Positions 26,369 to 39,329 of a stretch of DNA of 64,000 nt are shown here, piece after piece (position 1 is the first letter of the stretch; each line of letters opens with the position of its first letter). The notes beneath the pieces were generated by a model. That model was not told where the DNA came from and did not search any database. It saw only the letters and a program-made list of their open reading frames with translations. The DNA lies in contig NC_091877.1 of assembly GCF_019399895.1 (NCBI RefSeq), positions 2,046,001 through 2,110,000 on the forward strand. Direction: 5' to 3'. This DNA is from Cardiocondyla obscurior. Its lineage: Eukaryota > Arthropoda > Insecta > Hymenoptera > Formicidae. Both the position numbers and the translations under genes were made by a program.

Positions 26369-26838
26369 CAATCTGCATGAACATCAGCGGAGTTGTAGAT
26401 TTCTGCCGGTGGCTGTAACATAAAAAAGAAAATATCAATGTAGACATGCGAGTATATTAGTTAATAAGATTAATAAAAAAAAAAAAGGTAAAAGTTTTTT
26501 TTTTTAATTAAATATTTAAGTCAAAAAAATTTATGCTTACCTAAAAGTTGCTCCGCCGATGCAGGATGCCCATCCCGAGCCTGCTCCTCCTCTCAGTTGG
26601 GACGTGTCGAGCCATCCTTCCGCGAAATGAACACTCGCGAACGCGACCGGGTGAAGTTACAATTGCAAGAACTATGTATTTAACACTTCGCACGATAATG
26701 TACGGGTACTTCCGTTTATCAAATTCGCGAGACAAATCATACGCTCGATTACTTAAACGCATTCGCGAGAACGCCCGACGAATCGACTGCAGTTCGTTTA
26801 TTAATTTATATCGGCGACAAAAGCACTTTCGGACGATC
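26369..26838 (-). ncRNA. Duplicated spliced-looking unit, copy A
   Basis: Reading leftward: acceptor GTTGCAG|GAT at 26839/26838, a 298-nt exon-like block (26541-26838), donor TTTTAG|GTAAGC, a 128-nt AT-rich intron (26413-26540), acceptor ATGTTACAG|CC, a 44-nt exon (26369-26412), and donor GATTG|GTAAGT. A second copy lies at 53001-53463 with the same architecture. By hand count 79 of 84 bases match at the donor end of the large block, and 39 of 44 match in the small exon, while the intron is less similar. Copy A has one frame open through the large block, ending at a TAG that forms the last three exon bases, but copy B is closed in that frame at the fourth codon. In the small exon one frame has only conservative changes but no synonymous ones. 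Untranslated alternative first exons or a noncoding RNA are possible; a dispersed repeat is the rival. Confidence 0.4.
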
Positions 26839-26898
26839 CTGCAACAGACAGAAATTTTTAATTATTTAACTGGTCAAATGTCGGTGGATAAAACGGCG

Positions 26899-26954
26899 GT
26901 GTTTTGCGCAAGACACTTCGGTTTACAAAGCCCTGAAGTGCGAAGGCAAAACAC
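26899..26954. repeat. 56-nt nested hairpin
   Basis: Outer arms GTGTTTTGC (26899-26907) and GCAAAACAC (26946-26954) pair perfectly. Inner arms CACTTC (26914-26919) and GAAGTG (26935-26940) pair after a 6/5-nt internal loop. Terminal loop is 15 nt. It lies 60 nt to the right of copy A of the duplicated unit. The fold is weak for a microRNA precursor. Confidence 0.45.
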
Positions 26955-29900
26955 AGGTACACGACGTAAGATAAACCGTGAGAGAACACGCGCAGATGCC
27001 TCGACGATATCCGTCTCGAAAACCGATGCTCTCCGGCGTGTCCTCTCGTCCTAATTAATATAGAGATCGCAAAACTGACGCGATTCGATCGGCAGGTTTT
27101 ATTCTCGCCGGTGGCGTCTAATTTACTGACAACACGCGCGCGGAACAGCGCTGAGGCGAAGTGTAAATCGTAATTTGAGATGCGACGTAGCTTTAATTAG
27201 GTCTCCGACTCTCTGCGGAATCACACGTGGCTTCTACAGTTAGCCTAATGTACCGTGAATACTGCCGATCCGTTTGCTAAATCGATGAACGCTCCACTTG
27301 AGCCTTGATAAACAGCACGCGAACTACCCAAAGCTATTCACTTACTCCCAAAGGGTCATTGTAGTGTTCCGTTCCCATTTAAACCGCTTTGTTACACGCT
27401 GTAGAGTAGTACAACAGAACTTTAGGCGGGATTTGTTAATTTTATAAATTTAATTATCTTTCTATAATTAGCCGAGTAATTTCACGTACTGATTTAATTT
27501 AAAAAACGGCTAGAGAAATCATGCGAATTATACTTTAAATGTTTCTTGAATATTAATTTTACTTTTTTTTTCTACTGCGAATGAGATAATAAATCAGCAT
27601 TAGATGCGTCAGTCTTTCTCTATTCATGCACAAATTTCATTACCATCGCTAAAATCAATAAAGAGAATCTCGTGAGATATTGGAAGATATTGCAAAGAGG
27701 TATGCTAAGATTGCTTATGAAATCTCAAGGACTCTATGCCCTCCAGACTGAATATCAAACGGCGCTTTATTTCCTGCGGGTACGATAATCCTTCGAATTC
27801 AAAGAATTTACGCTTTCGATCTTCTTCAGCATAAATTTGCATAAGACGGGAAAATTTGCATTTTGACTTTTTAATTACAATCCCACTAATGGCGCAGAAA
27901 TTAAATATTAAATCTCGAATAATTTGCACGAGAGGTATAGAATTTTTATTATACAGAATGTTCCTTGGAACATTTCGTATAATAGAAAAAAAAAAAATAT
28001 ATATTACCAATTATGTGATCATAATTTTGCGTTACACCAACGATTGTTGGAAAACTTAAACCCTTAAAATGCAAATATTTGCGTAGACTTAAAATTCTAT
28101 AAATTCTTGACATTCTCGTTGGCAACACGCGATATAGCTGATATTGTTCCAGTATTTGGACGAGAATTTAGTTTAGTTCAAGTTAGTTTGCCTGGTCGCA
28201 GTAACTAAAGAAGACTGTTTTAGGTCAAACTGAAACGAATGCCTTTTGCCATAAGAACGGAAAGTTCCCTTTTCTCCGCGGGAGTGACTTTAACGCGGTA
28301 CAAAAAGAATGCCGCCTCTCACCTCGCGAGCTATTGTTTAGTAAAAAAAAATACTTAGCAAACTAGAATGAATAACCATCCGATATATAAGCATTCCATC
28401 GAATTATCGATACGACTGATTTAATTAATCGTGCTTTAATCTAAAATTCCATTGTATTTAAACCGCATACTATTTCACGCATGAAACTTTGAAGGATCGT
28501 TTCGCGTTGACGAGTCGACAAACGTGATCGTGTTTCCCCGACTATTTACATTGACTCGCGTATGTCAGCGTTATCCCGTAACGTAGAGTAGTAAACGCAA
28601 CGTCAAAAGGGAAAACATATATTTTTAATACACGTGCATAACAAAAAGCAATGAAAAAGTCGTTTCTCAAAGTATAAAAAAAAATAAAAAAAAATCAAAT
28701 AAAGTAAAAAAAATATGCGGCGACGACTGTTACATGTAACGTTAATATATTGCAGTAGTTTATCACTTTATTACATGACGCGCGATCCGATTAAATATAA
28801 TAAATAAATGACTGAAAAAGCTATATAGGGTGATATGTCCGACGTGTGCAAGACATTACAGGAATTGCATCCTGTGTAAGAAAACGGGAGAGCTATCGGA
28901 CGTTAAGTAATTGAATGTAATCGAAAGTGTATCTCGGATGTTGTTCCTACTCTGGGCATTACCGGGGGGGCCGAATACGATTTCCCAAGATCAATTCAAT
29001 TCCTTCCGTGCCCGGCGGCCCTCGCGAGGCTAACTAAGTAGATAAAGGAGAAGAGGGGAGGCAAACTAGAGCGCGCTCCCTCTTCGCGCTCAACGAATTT
29101 TAAGAAGGCAGAAATCCTTATCCTTTCGGCCTTTTCCCGCCGGCGGTGGCGTTCATTCAACGTTCGTACCCCGCCGTGTAGTGTAAACCAATTTCCGACT
29201 CCTTATACATCTCCGTCTCGGAGATTGCGCGCGCTCCGAGAAAGAACAACGCCGAAATCCGTCCGACTGATTAAATCTCACCCGAGATTCTAAATCGGAA
29301 AGGACCCGATTCGCCGTTTTTTCCCTCCCCCCTACGCTCCCGTCCGCCGATGAAATAAGAGATCGTCGAAGGGGATTTGTGAATTCAGGACGCGCGGTAC
29401 CAACGCGAGATGTAACCCACGCGAGCGAGCGCGCGCGACGCAATGTAGCGGTGTCACGTTCCGGCTGAACTTCGTTAAATGAAACGAAAGCTGTCGCGGG
29501 AGCGACAGAATGCTGCACCGAGCGAATGTTATTTTTCCGATTGCCCGCGGCTGCTGCAGGTGCGTTGCAGAAACCGGTCGCCCGAGTATCGGGCTAATCA
29601 AAATCTGTCAAAGTAAAGTCAGAACTGCCAGTATTGGAAACAGAGTTGATCAATTAGGATCAGTGAGAGAGAGTGAGGGAAAAAAAAAAAAAATTATGTC
29701 TTGTGGACGACGCATTTATGGCCGGAAATTATCGATAATTTCATTAGAGGACGTCTCACTTCTACGCACTGCTACTTCAATTGTGACGCATATTTAGATA
29801 ACCGAATAATATTCGTGACTGCGCGCGCCTGGAATCAAATAATTCCGTAAGTTACTATATAGGTAACACACGTATACTCGATCTCGTGTCCATCGTACAA

Positions 29901-32900
29901 CTGGAGCCATCGTGTAACACACGCCATCAACTCCAATTCCTATCCATCAACGTCGCTATCAGAAATCCATTCTCTACGGTTGACTTGATTCATCGGCCTT
30001 TTTCAAGGGTGACATCATCCTACGTGAACCGTTAAAGAGTTCTAAATGCTTATCGCTTCTTGGATCGTATCTTACAAATAACGGCGCAGCAAAACTGCGA
30101 GACAAGCGGCTCCAGAAATCCGAGATATTTTATCACCAAATTTTCTCAAGTATTTTGTTACAGTGCTGTTTCACAGGCATATACATATATGATTTTGAAA
30201 ACGTTATACCGTGTCGAAAGATTCGAACGCAAGTCCAAAAAAATTTATTTAAAATTTATTTAATTATTATTATTTTTTGTTTTAAGAAAAATATTTAATT
30301 ACCAACGATTAATCAAGTAATTGCAAGGGGGAAAAATTGTAGTCGGTATCCGACGTGAAACTACGTTGGTTGTAAATCTGACAATAAGTCGTATAAGCTC
30401 GGTAGTTGTAAAGGAGAGTAAGCGGCCCGTAAAAGATCGAAAAGTATGGATCCGCGGGCATCATGGATCGTCGAAGTAATAGACCGTTTTTCTTTTTTTC
30501 TCTTTTTTTTTCTCTACAAACGATCAAGCATTCCCTTCCCCATTCGGCGCGGGTCGACAACTTCGCTTTATCGACGCTATTTCGACAAGCAGCGATCTCG
30601 TGGCTCACGGGTCATACCCATATAGCGCGCACGATAAAACCACGAGACAAGTGTAGGTCATGTAAACCTGTCAAACGAATGGCGCCGAATCTACACCGGA
30701 ATCAACTGTGTTCAATTAATCGAACAGTTACTTCCAAATCGAACGATTTATTGCGATCTTTACACTTTCGTTCCCACGATGGTCGAACCGCGAAAATATA
30801 AATTCACGTTAGCACGTGATTTTACCGTAACGTTGTCACGAATTGAAAATAACCGACACCAAAAGTAGAAACAGATAAAACGTCTATATTAAAAAATTTC
30901 AATAAATTATACGATGAAAAAAAAAACCCCGTTGAAAAGAGACAAAAGAAAAAAAAATGGGCCATGCTATTGTATTCATTTCTGTGAAAGATTTCAGATA
31001 TCTATTAATTATTTAAAACACAAAGCTTTCTTTTATAAAAGCTGTACAACAAACGCGGTGTAATAATGCTTATTTTAAAGTTGAAATACTGAATCAACGT
31101 TCAGAAAATGTACGATACACTTTGTGACATTAAATTTGATTACCTTAAAATTTACATAATATAAATTTATCTGTTTTACCGTTACATTTCAGTTTCCAGT
31201 TTTACATGTTTTAAGAGACATTGTGCAAATATTAATTACGAAGTAGATCGGGAAAATACGTACCTATATGCGCGCACATTATAAAAAGTAAAAAAAGCAT
31301 ACATTTAAATTATTTTTAGTTTAATAAATGTAACTGCAAAGTCAGTCTCAATACTACAGGAGCTTTACGCTATTTCAATGATGAAACGTTACCCACAGTA
31401 TTTTCTTTTTACAATAAATATAAAAGCAACAGAGGCTGATAAAGTAAGTTAAACTGCAAGATGCAGGTTTTTCATTCCGCGTCTATCCATTACTTGAAAG
31501 CACGCGTTATTTGTCACGATATATTAATTAAACAAACTTCGTGACGATATTCATTGCAGTGTATCGGCGGTATTAAAGTTAGAAAGAGAATTTTACTATG
31601 ATTAAATTATTTCCACGCGAAACTTCAATGTTGAATAAATATAAATCACTCATTTTACATCGCATTGAAAAAAAAAAAGTTTAATAATCGTTATAAATTC
31701 ATCCGATTTGCTCGGAAAGATATTAGAAATAAAATATATGTGCGTTATTGTGGATATTAAAAATTATACATATTATTCCAATATTTAAGATAAAACGGAC
31801 TAAGGAAATCTTTGGTGCCATCGTGTCGCAATGATAACATTGTAGTCGGGCGTGCTAATCTATCACTGTTCGCGCGGCGCGGAAATATGCGGGATGAATT
31901 GACTTTTACATGTACGAGAACAGCGGTGAATCATGTTTAACAATGATCGGCCGGTTCCTAAGGGCGGGAACGCCCGCCGGATACGCGCCATTCAGTTGGT
32001 ACGGGGCCAGTAGTTTCGAGAAAAATGTAGAAATAAAGGAAAACGAGAACGCGCGGAATGCGAGATCGCGATGTGAAAGAATGTGCATGGCACCGGACGT
32101 TAATCATCGATAGACAAATGGTTAAAATTGTTTCAGTCCGAGACACGACGTTTCCTTACTTCATCTCATCTTGCTTTTGAAGATTTTATAACTTTATCGA
32201 TGCTCCGAACCGTTCCTTCTTCCCGCACAAACGGACTTTGTCATCCGCTCTTTCAGAATGAGATTAATCGTTCCTAGCCGCGACAGCGATCGTTTCAGTC
32301 GCAAACAAAATTAATTGTTCGACCGGTGTGGCCAGAATAATTACCTCGATGTTTCGCGTTTTGTACGCGATCGATTCAATAACGATGTAAAGCTTTCAAA
32401 TAATTTGTGGGATCGTCGTTCGAATAATATTACCTTACACCGCGCTTTGAATATTTTACTCGCTATTTGGCATTTACATTTTTTTTTAAATAAATATACG
32501 ACACATTACTGTCGGCCCTGAAAACTTATATTTTATTCTAACGTTAATTAGCTCGTCACGTGCTTTTCTTTTTCTTCGAGATGTGAGGGGACATATCGTT
32601 AATCGACAATTTAAGCTGCGTCATGAGAACTGAAAAACGTCACAGATCTCACGTTCCTCCCAAACGTGACATCTCACGTAACACGTAAATAGGTTCACTA
32701 TCCTCAGTCCTCGAGCAAGAGTCAGTAGCCTGGATAATTATATACGGATAAGTATAGACGGCTAGAAGTGCGGTGTGCGTTTCGCAAACAGCAAGTGCCG
32801 CCGTGATTGCATTGATCAGCATCACCAATAGGCTATGCACCGTTAGATAAGCGTACACGTATCGTTGTATATGAATACCGGGGGTACATTCATACATTTA

Positions 32901-35241
32901 AACCCGCCCGTTATGCTATTGCACGATATTAAGTAACCGCCTGTTTGACATTAAAAACCGTGTAGAACTTTCACAAAAAAGAAAAAACGGAAAAAAAAGA
33001 AAATATCGCGCGCGGTTCTCTTCCACTTCGAAAAATTTCACGTAGAAGTGCTTTACCAAGGAATTGCCAATGCCAAAAATAAATTTTGTACGTTACACGT
33101 GTAAAATCTTAGACCTTTCAACAATGTCGCGTAAAAAAAAAAAGAAAAAAAATATGTTCACTTGCCCGCAATATCAATGGGAAACTCGTATCGATCCTCG
33201 TGGCGAAATGTATTTAGAAGTTATCAAGTTACGCTAAAGTCAGACGAGTTACAAAGGTTAACGATATCGGTGTCGCTTGTCAAGTGCTACGTGAGCGTTT
33301 AAAGTGTTACATGACACTCTTTATGCTATACAGAAGCAACGTCAGCTACGGCTCGTGTCTAACACGACGCGAGGAAACGTGACGTTTCGTTTCGCGATCC
33401 GCGATGAAAGTTCTTTCATGCCATTTTCATGCAATGAAGGGTCCACGTTAAATCTTAAATTTTTTTTCTTCCAAATCTCCACAATTCTTAAAAAATTATA
33501 ATGAAAGCAATTTAATTTTTATTCAACCAAAGCAGGACATATTAAGATGGAAAAAGGAAAAAAAAGAAAAACACGAGAAATCCTATGTATCGTCAACTTT
33601 CTCATGTCTCATTGAACGTAAAATATTTCCTCGCACGCGAAAATTATTAGCTTACAGCGTTGTTTTGCGAGCGAGTTAAACAGAGGGTATGTAAAATAAT
33701 GCAATATCATATTTTAAATGCACACAATGCTCGCAGCGGTAGTAAGTTATTATAATAATTACGACCTATTTCAATTGTCAACGTGAATTGAAAATATTGT
33801 CCATGAAAATAACATCGTGCGCGGTTGCAGATATTATTAGCGTGCATTTGTAATGCTGAACGTATAACGCCCTATAATCAGAAGAACGTAATAAATAAAT
33901 TTTTGTAATATCCAAAAGTTAATACAGTAAAAAAGACGACCGTCAGCATAAAACGAATATATTTTCCTCGTTTAAATATGCGTCCGTAGAATTTTATTTA
34001 AACTTTTCCCAACGATATCCCGCCACACAATTTACATAAACGTCGTTTAACGTCACGGACAAAGAAGTATACAACGGAGATGCGGGACATTTGGCCGCGA
34101 AACGAGCTACCTCGAAATCGCGGTGGAACAAAATTGCATTAAAAACCTTCTCGAACCGCGAACGAGGACGAAATCTCTGAAATAAGCTCTCAGGCATCGA
34201 CGATGAAAGTACGACGCGATAATATAATTTCTCGTCAGGAGATTATCCGTCGCGCTAGAAAAGATCGTTTTAAATCCAGTTGCCATTTGCTCGTTACAAG
34301 ATAATAGGCACGTAACAAAGCACATAAGCTTGAAAATCCTTAGTTTTAATTTATTAGACAATATTTTAACCCATAATCACTTAAAAACAAGAAAAAAAAA
34401 AAAGAAACCTGATTGTCTATTTTTTCTCTTTTTCTCTCTCTCTGTCTCTATTTTTTAAATTGTAAAAGTTTTAAATTATTTTTTAGATGTTTCACAATTT
34501 TATTTTTTATTTTTGTTTACCTTCTGTTCCATTTATCACTATTATCAAAATACATTTATTGAATATAAAAATCGAAAGAACATGTATATATATATTTATA
34601 TATATACATATGCGCGCGTGTACCCGAATGCGTATTTGGTTTGCCAGTCGGGCTCCTTTGTTCAAATTTCGTGTCTTTGCAAAATAACGACTATGAAACC
34701 GATTCGTAGAGTTACAAATACGTGAACGAAAATGGCAAACTCAATTGCCATTTACACGCTTTTTGGATTTACTGATGAATTGAGCAATCATAGTGACAAA
34801 CGAAACAAAACAAGTATATCGATGAAAATCGAAAAAAAAAGTTTTCACGAAATAATAATCAATAAAAGATAAAAGCATACAACAAAGGTTTAATTTAAAA
34901 AAATAAAATAAAATAACATAAAAACAGAAAGGAAAGATTATATTCTTATACCTTTGTTTAAAAATTATACTTATAAAAACTCTCCGTGAAATATAACAGT
35001 ATTTAATTAATTAAACGTCAACAAAATTATATCGTAACGATCAAAAACTGGAATACGAGAAAAATACAAATCACCAAAAATTATTATTACCGATAATAAA
35101 TTAAACCGCGCTCTGACTGTTAGAAAAAAAAAAAGCACAAACGCGTAAGATAATTTAGAATCAGTTCACAGACGTGGCCGGGACAGCAGTGTATGATCGA
35201 TGTGGGGTCAACTAGGCTCTGTTCTCATCTCCTATATCCAT
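26955..35241. other. Noncoding DNA, nothing recognised
   Basis: No exon recognised. CpG-rich between about 29040 and 29520. An interrupted palindrome lies at 27947-27984. AT microsatellite-like sequence (TATATA runs) at about 34585-34612, preceded by a CT-rich tract near 34430-34450. Open frames around 31906-32146 overlap on both strands and look like chance. Confidence 0.55.
27947..27984. repeat. Interrupted palindrome
   Basis: TATTATAC (27947-27954), two bases, AATGTTCC (27957-27964), TT, GGAACATT (27967-27974), two bases, GTATAATA (27977-27984). Sixteen base pairs are symmetric with one two-base mismatch. The centre contains TTCCTTGGAA, which fits the TTC-N4-GAA form bound by STAT-type factors, and GAA/TTC blocks as in heat-shock elements. 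Binding is inference. Confidence 0.6.
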
Positions 35242-35463
35242 TTACGCGCCCAAGAGGGCTTGAATCTTAGCAACGCGATCCGACAAGGATGCGTCCTCGA
35301 GAACGCAAATTGGCAAAGGGGCCGTTTCGGCGACCCTACCCTTCCACTCAGCGTCTTCGCAACTGCATTCGGAATTCGAATGCACTTCGGGCCTGTCCAC
35401 CCTGCCGCCCGTGACTGCCACTGACAGGTGCTCTCTGTAACGGGGGATCCTCACCGTTTCCAT
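35242..35463 (-). CDS. Candidate small ORF or coding exon, unknown
   Basis: An ATG-started frame of 73 codons ends at TAA (35242-35244). Codon third positions are mostly G or C and the peptide is acidic and soluble, with segments such as SNSECSCEDAEW and LPICVLEDASLSD. A plausible 3' splice site, CCGTTACAG, occurs just inside the frame at about 35433-35441, so it could also be a terminal exon starting there. There is no signal peptide, membrane segment or recognised domain. The opposite strand has an overlapping 74-codon frame, so high GC alone may explain the openness. No partner exon was found. Confidence 0.22.
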   Translation of the reverse strand: METVRIPRYREHLSVAVTGGRVDRPEVHSNSECSCEDAEWKGRVAETAPLPICVLEDASLSDRVAKIQALLGA

Positions 35464-38400
35464 CGGCTTAGATTCCTAAGACGCATACCAGGATACGGGG
35501 ATACTAGTTCGTATGTTGCCGTTACACGCGAAACCGACCGGACTCGAAGCCGAGTACTCTTGAATGTGCAGTCTCGTAATGCAAGTTACTTCAAGTTACT
35601 CCGCGCACATCTTGTACGGCTTTGCGTACGAATGGACCGCGATGCATCTACACGCGACCCCAAAGTCGGATCGGTACGTAGCCGTTTAAAGTCCTGCACG
35701 TTCGAATAGCTTTTTTTTTTTTCAAAATTGCAAAATTTTTAACGTAGAGTATATCTGAACTGTACGATAAATAAAAAAAAGTATATTTAAAAAACCGTAA
35801 AACGCTAAGAACTTTTCTGTTATATGATTTCATAGTATTTGTCGGAGAATGGACAGTTTGATATTTCACCTCGTGCTTTTATCAATTAAATTGAATTTTA
35901 TTTCGATGTGGAATGCGACTGAACGCGGCTGGGTCGATTAAACACCCTCGATGGGAATTTTCTGGGTGACGGTTAATAACAACTTTTTTATTAGCACCGT
36001 TCGCTCAATTTCAGAAAAGGTAAATCTATTCTTTAACTTGACCGCGCTGTTCGACGCTATTCGAATAATACTTTCCTTAACAGTATTTATGAACAAATAT
36101 ATGTCCGTGATATATTAGTTGTTAAAGAAATTAAATCCCGCATAACTGGGATGCACGAAAGAGACGAAAGCACTTGAAAATTTAGCTGAAGCTTTATAAT
36201 AGAGATATTTTTAGGTAAAGGATAACCGCGCGCACTGGAATGTCCCAGCGTTTTGCTCGGTGACTGTCAGAGACAGGTGCTTGAATGTTTGTCGTGAAAA
36301 AACAGACGAAATATTTATTGTAGCTGGGCTAATAGCTATTTCGGTACCGCGACTCTAAAGTTTGCGCGAAATAAAATCTAATAAAAAAATATGTGCCCAG
36401 CGAATGCTGATCGCAAACAGCGCCGGTGAAATCTATTTAACAATACACTTCGTAAAGATTTGAAAGCGCGTGTTATCGAAACACGAATGAAGCTATTACC
36501 GAAGCCACTTCCAGAGTTACGAATTTCTCTTGCGTGCCCGGCGTAAAAATAAATTGTAAAAAGAGCGAGCAGATAATAGCGTAATATAGCTTTCGCATAT
36601 TCATATGATTAAACTGCACCCTGAAGCGTATTTGATGAACTTGTGCAAGTTCTTCCGTAACGCGTGTTCAGACTTGGATCGTTTGTTTCCGTCTCATGCA
36701 TTATTCCACGTGCACGCGCCATTCGCCTGGTGAGGCGAATCTCTGGACACGATAACGACCTATCCGGTTTTTTCCTCCCGATACCGTTCCTCACTTTTAC
36801 CGGCGTGAATTTATATCGTTGTTAAGAAGAAGAAAAAAAATTAAGTCCTATTTTTCTTTCAACTTTCTGTCGATTATAATGAGTTATTTGCGCTTCACTT
36901 GCAAACGTTATTCGACTTGCGAACGTAAATTCTATCTGTGTAAACGTAACTTTACATTATCTGCTTTGCATTTTTTATTAAAACAATAAAGAAAAATTGA
37001 ACGCGGTCAAATTCAGGATATTTTTATTCTTCAAATTTATTTATATCTTTATTTGCAGGTGAATGCATATTACATTATTATAATTTCATTGAATACGCGT
37101 TGTTTGCTAGCCAGTCAGACATTGATTAATCCCTTGTTGGACCCAATAATCTGAAGATCAATACCTTCGGGTGATACATTATCTCGTGAATATCGTAGTA
37201 GAACTATAGCTGCTGAAAACGGTTTTATTGCATTTACGTCAATTGTATATAATTAACGTATTCGGGTTTCTAAAATTGCGCGGAAGAAATATGCAAACTA
37301 TCTTTGAAATATACAATCCTATAAGCATTTTAATTATATTATACTCTCGTACGATAATGAATTTTTGCGTTGCTCGGTAATGTCTTTCGCGAATAATATT
37401 CCCTATGAAATATCTACTTATAAAAAGACTTCTTTCGCGTAACCACAGGAACGCGCATTAACGAGAATTCTCGGCCTTTCACGCGTAGCGAAATAATAAT
37501 GTTACACGCATACATTGAAAAAAACATTTTCGATTCGCGGATTTTAATGATCCGCTGTCCATCTTTAATAAAACACGCCTTTGCGAATCACACGGGAGTA
37601 ATGTTCCCACATTTTTCATCGGAAAAATAAGAGCCTTTCCTCGAATCCTGGAAAATGTTTCGTTATTCGCGCTTCGTCAATCGTGACTTTTAACAAAATA
37701 GGATTGAGCCTGAAAGTTCGCGCGGCGGGATCTGTCGATACAATTTAATTAACGAAATGGCGTTGTTGCGGCGAGAAGTTAATTTTCGAGTTCGAATACG
37801 CTAAGCCGCTCCGGTGGCTTGGCGTTTTGACTGTTCGGCCAATTAAGCGTGTGATCTGAATTTTCTTCGTGTCTAACGGATGCCGACTATCGCCACGCGG
37901 CGGCTGTGCGTACCGCTCCCGAGGGTTCAATAATGAAATAAACATGGATGCGCTCAACACAACAGGTAATTTAATTCTACGTGTGCTTGACCACGTGTCG
38001 GTTTCGCGCTAATACCAATAAATTGAGTATAAAGCTCCATGCGCAAAATAAAATAACGTCATTGAAACCTGCCCGCGACGCGCAAATTGAAACATTACAC
38101 GGCTATAACCATACGATTAGAACAACACGACGCACAATGCTTGTACGGGCGTAACAGTTATTCGTTCATTCGTGTTGAAATTATCGATTTTCGCTTGAAT
38201 ATAACATATTAAGCTCCATTATGTCGACGCTGCTCAGCACGTCGCTTCAGCTTTTTAATGAATTTTCGCGAGACTCCAAACATTTAATTCATCCCGGTGT
38301 TCAACGGAACGGAAGTCTTTATTACGAAGTATTTTTCAGAAACAGTCGAGAGTGAATTTCTCATCCGAATTTTCGCCACGATCTCGGGGCACAGCCATCC

Positions 38401-39329
38401 ATCTACCGCGTGCACGTCGACGAGTTGAAAGACGAAATTAACAAGTTCAGACGCGCGATAGCACACGCTGGAAGTCGTCGTGGCATTCTCTGGTTTTGTA
38501 TTCGTCGACGGTGAACGACGTCGTTCCCCGTCAATATACTGACCGTCTCGAGATCGTGGTGTCTCTCGCACCGCGAGCCGTGAGTCGAAAGCGGAATCGC
38601 GGGCTGAAAATGCCACGTAGGTGGTATCAGTCATGATTCGTGCTGAATAATGCACGCAACGAGCGGGAAAAAGATGTATAACTTGCGGGCTAGTTGAGCG
38701 AAACCTGGGATTAAGTTTTTATAGCCTAACCCCTCCCGGTGCAGCGTAAAGCGTTGCGTAAAATGTGCCGCGATGATGCGCGGTAACCGTTAAAACCGCT
38801 TAGTTTTACAAGCCTATTTACCGCGCCCCCGCTGAGAAATTCGACCACCCTACCTCGTTCCTCATAGCTCATACGGTAGGTGTCCGCGGGGTCGTGATAC
38901 ACCTGGGATTTCCTTAGGGGATTTTCGAAGCTACCGCTAAATCCGCGCTGCAAAACTGGGTGCAATCAGGGTGCGTTAGAAGAGCACGGGCGATAGCTTT
39001 GAAGACACCCAAAGGAATGTTTATAATTCATCGGTGTTGTCATACGCGTAGCTATTACACGTTTAAACGAAGATATTTTAGTTCAAATAAACGTCCAAAG
39101 TACACTGGACGAAAAAAAAAATTCTTGTCAATTTTGTAAGGTGTATTTAGTAATGCAATTTTTTGAAATATTTAATAATTATTACTAAATACGATAATAA
39201 TAATCCGCAAATCGAAAACTTTTTTTTTTAATAAGAAAAATAAGAAATAAAGGAATAAATAATGTTAAATATATTTTAGTTTTCTGTTAATGTGTTAGCG
39301 AAAAAATTGAATCTTGAAAAGATAAAATA
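35464..39329. other. Noncoding DNA, nothing recognised
   Basis: No exon recognised. The segment to about 35710 is GC-rich with open frames on the plus strand; the rest is AT-rich with CpG-rich patches near 38380-38600. A 12-bp inverted repeat lies at 39143-39192. Confidence 0.55.
39143..39192. repeat. 12-bp perfect inverted repeat
   Basis: GTATTTAGTAAT (39143-39154) and ATTACTAAATAC (39181-39192) are exact reverse complements with a 26-nt AT-rich loop. It lies 138 bp left of the MITE candidate and may belong to the same repetitive cluster. Confidence 0.7.

Noticed and set aside
26548..27054. The longest open frame in the window (168 codons, plus strand)
   Set aside because: It begins at TTG, is antisense to the copy A exon and its splice sites, and copy B has no matching frame.
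29510..29556. ATG with a short peptide and a strong donor CTGCAG|GTGCGT as a receptor first exon
   Set aside because: The donor is in phase 2, whereas the exon at 54128 needs phase 1, and the peptide is a poor signal sequence.
38284..38655. 123-codon minus-strand frame
   Set aside because: GTG start (an internal ATG would give about 116 residues); no recognised motif or splice evidence, length compatible with chance in this GC-richer patch.
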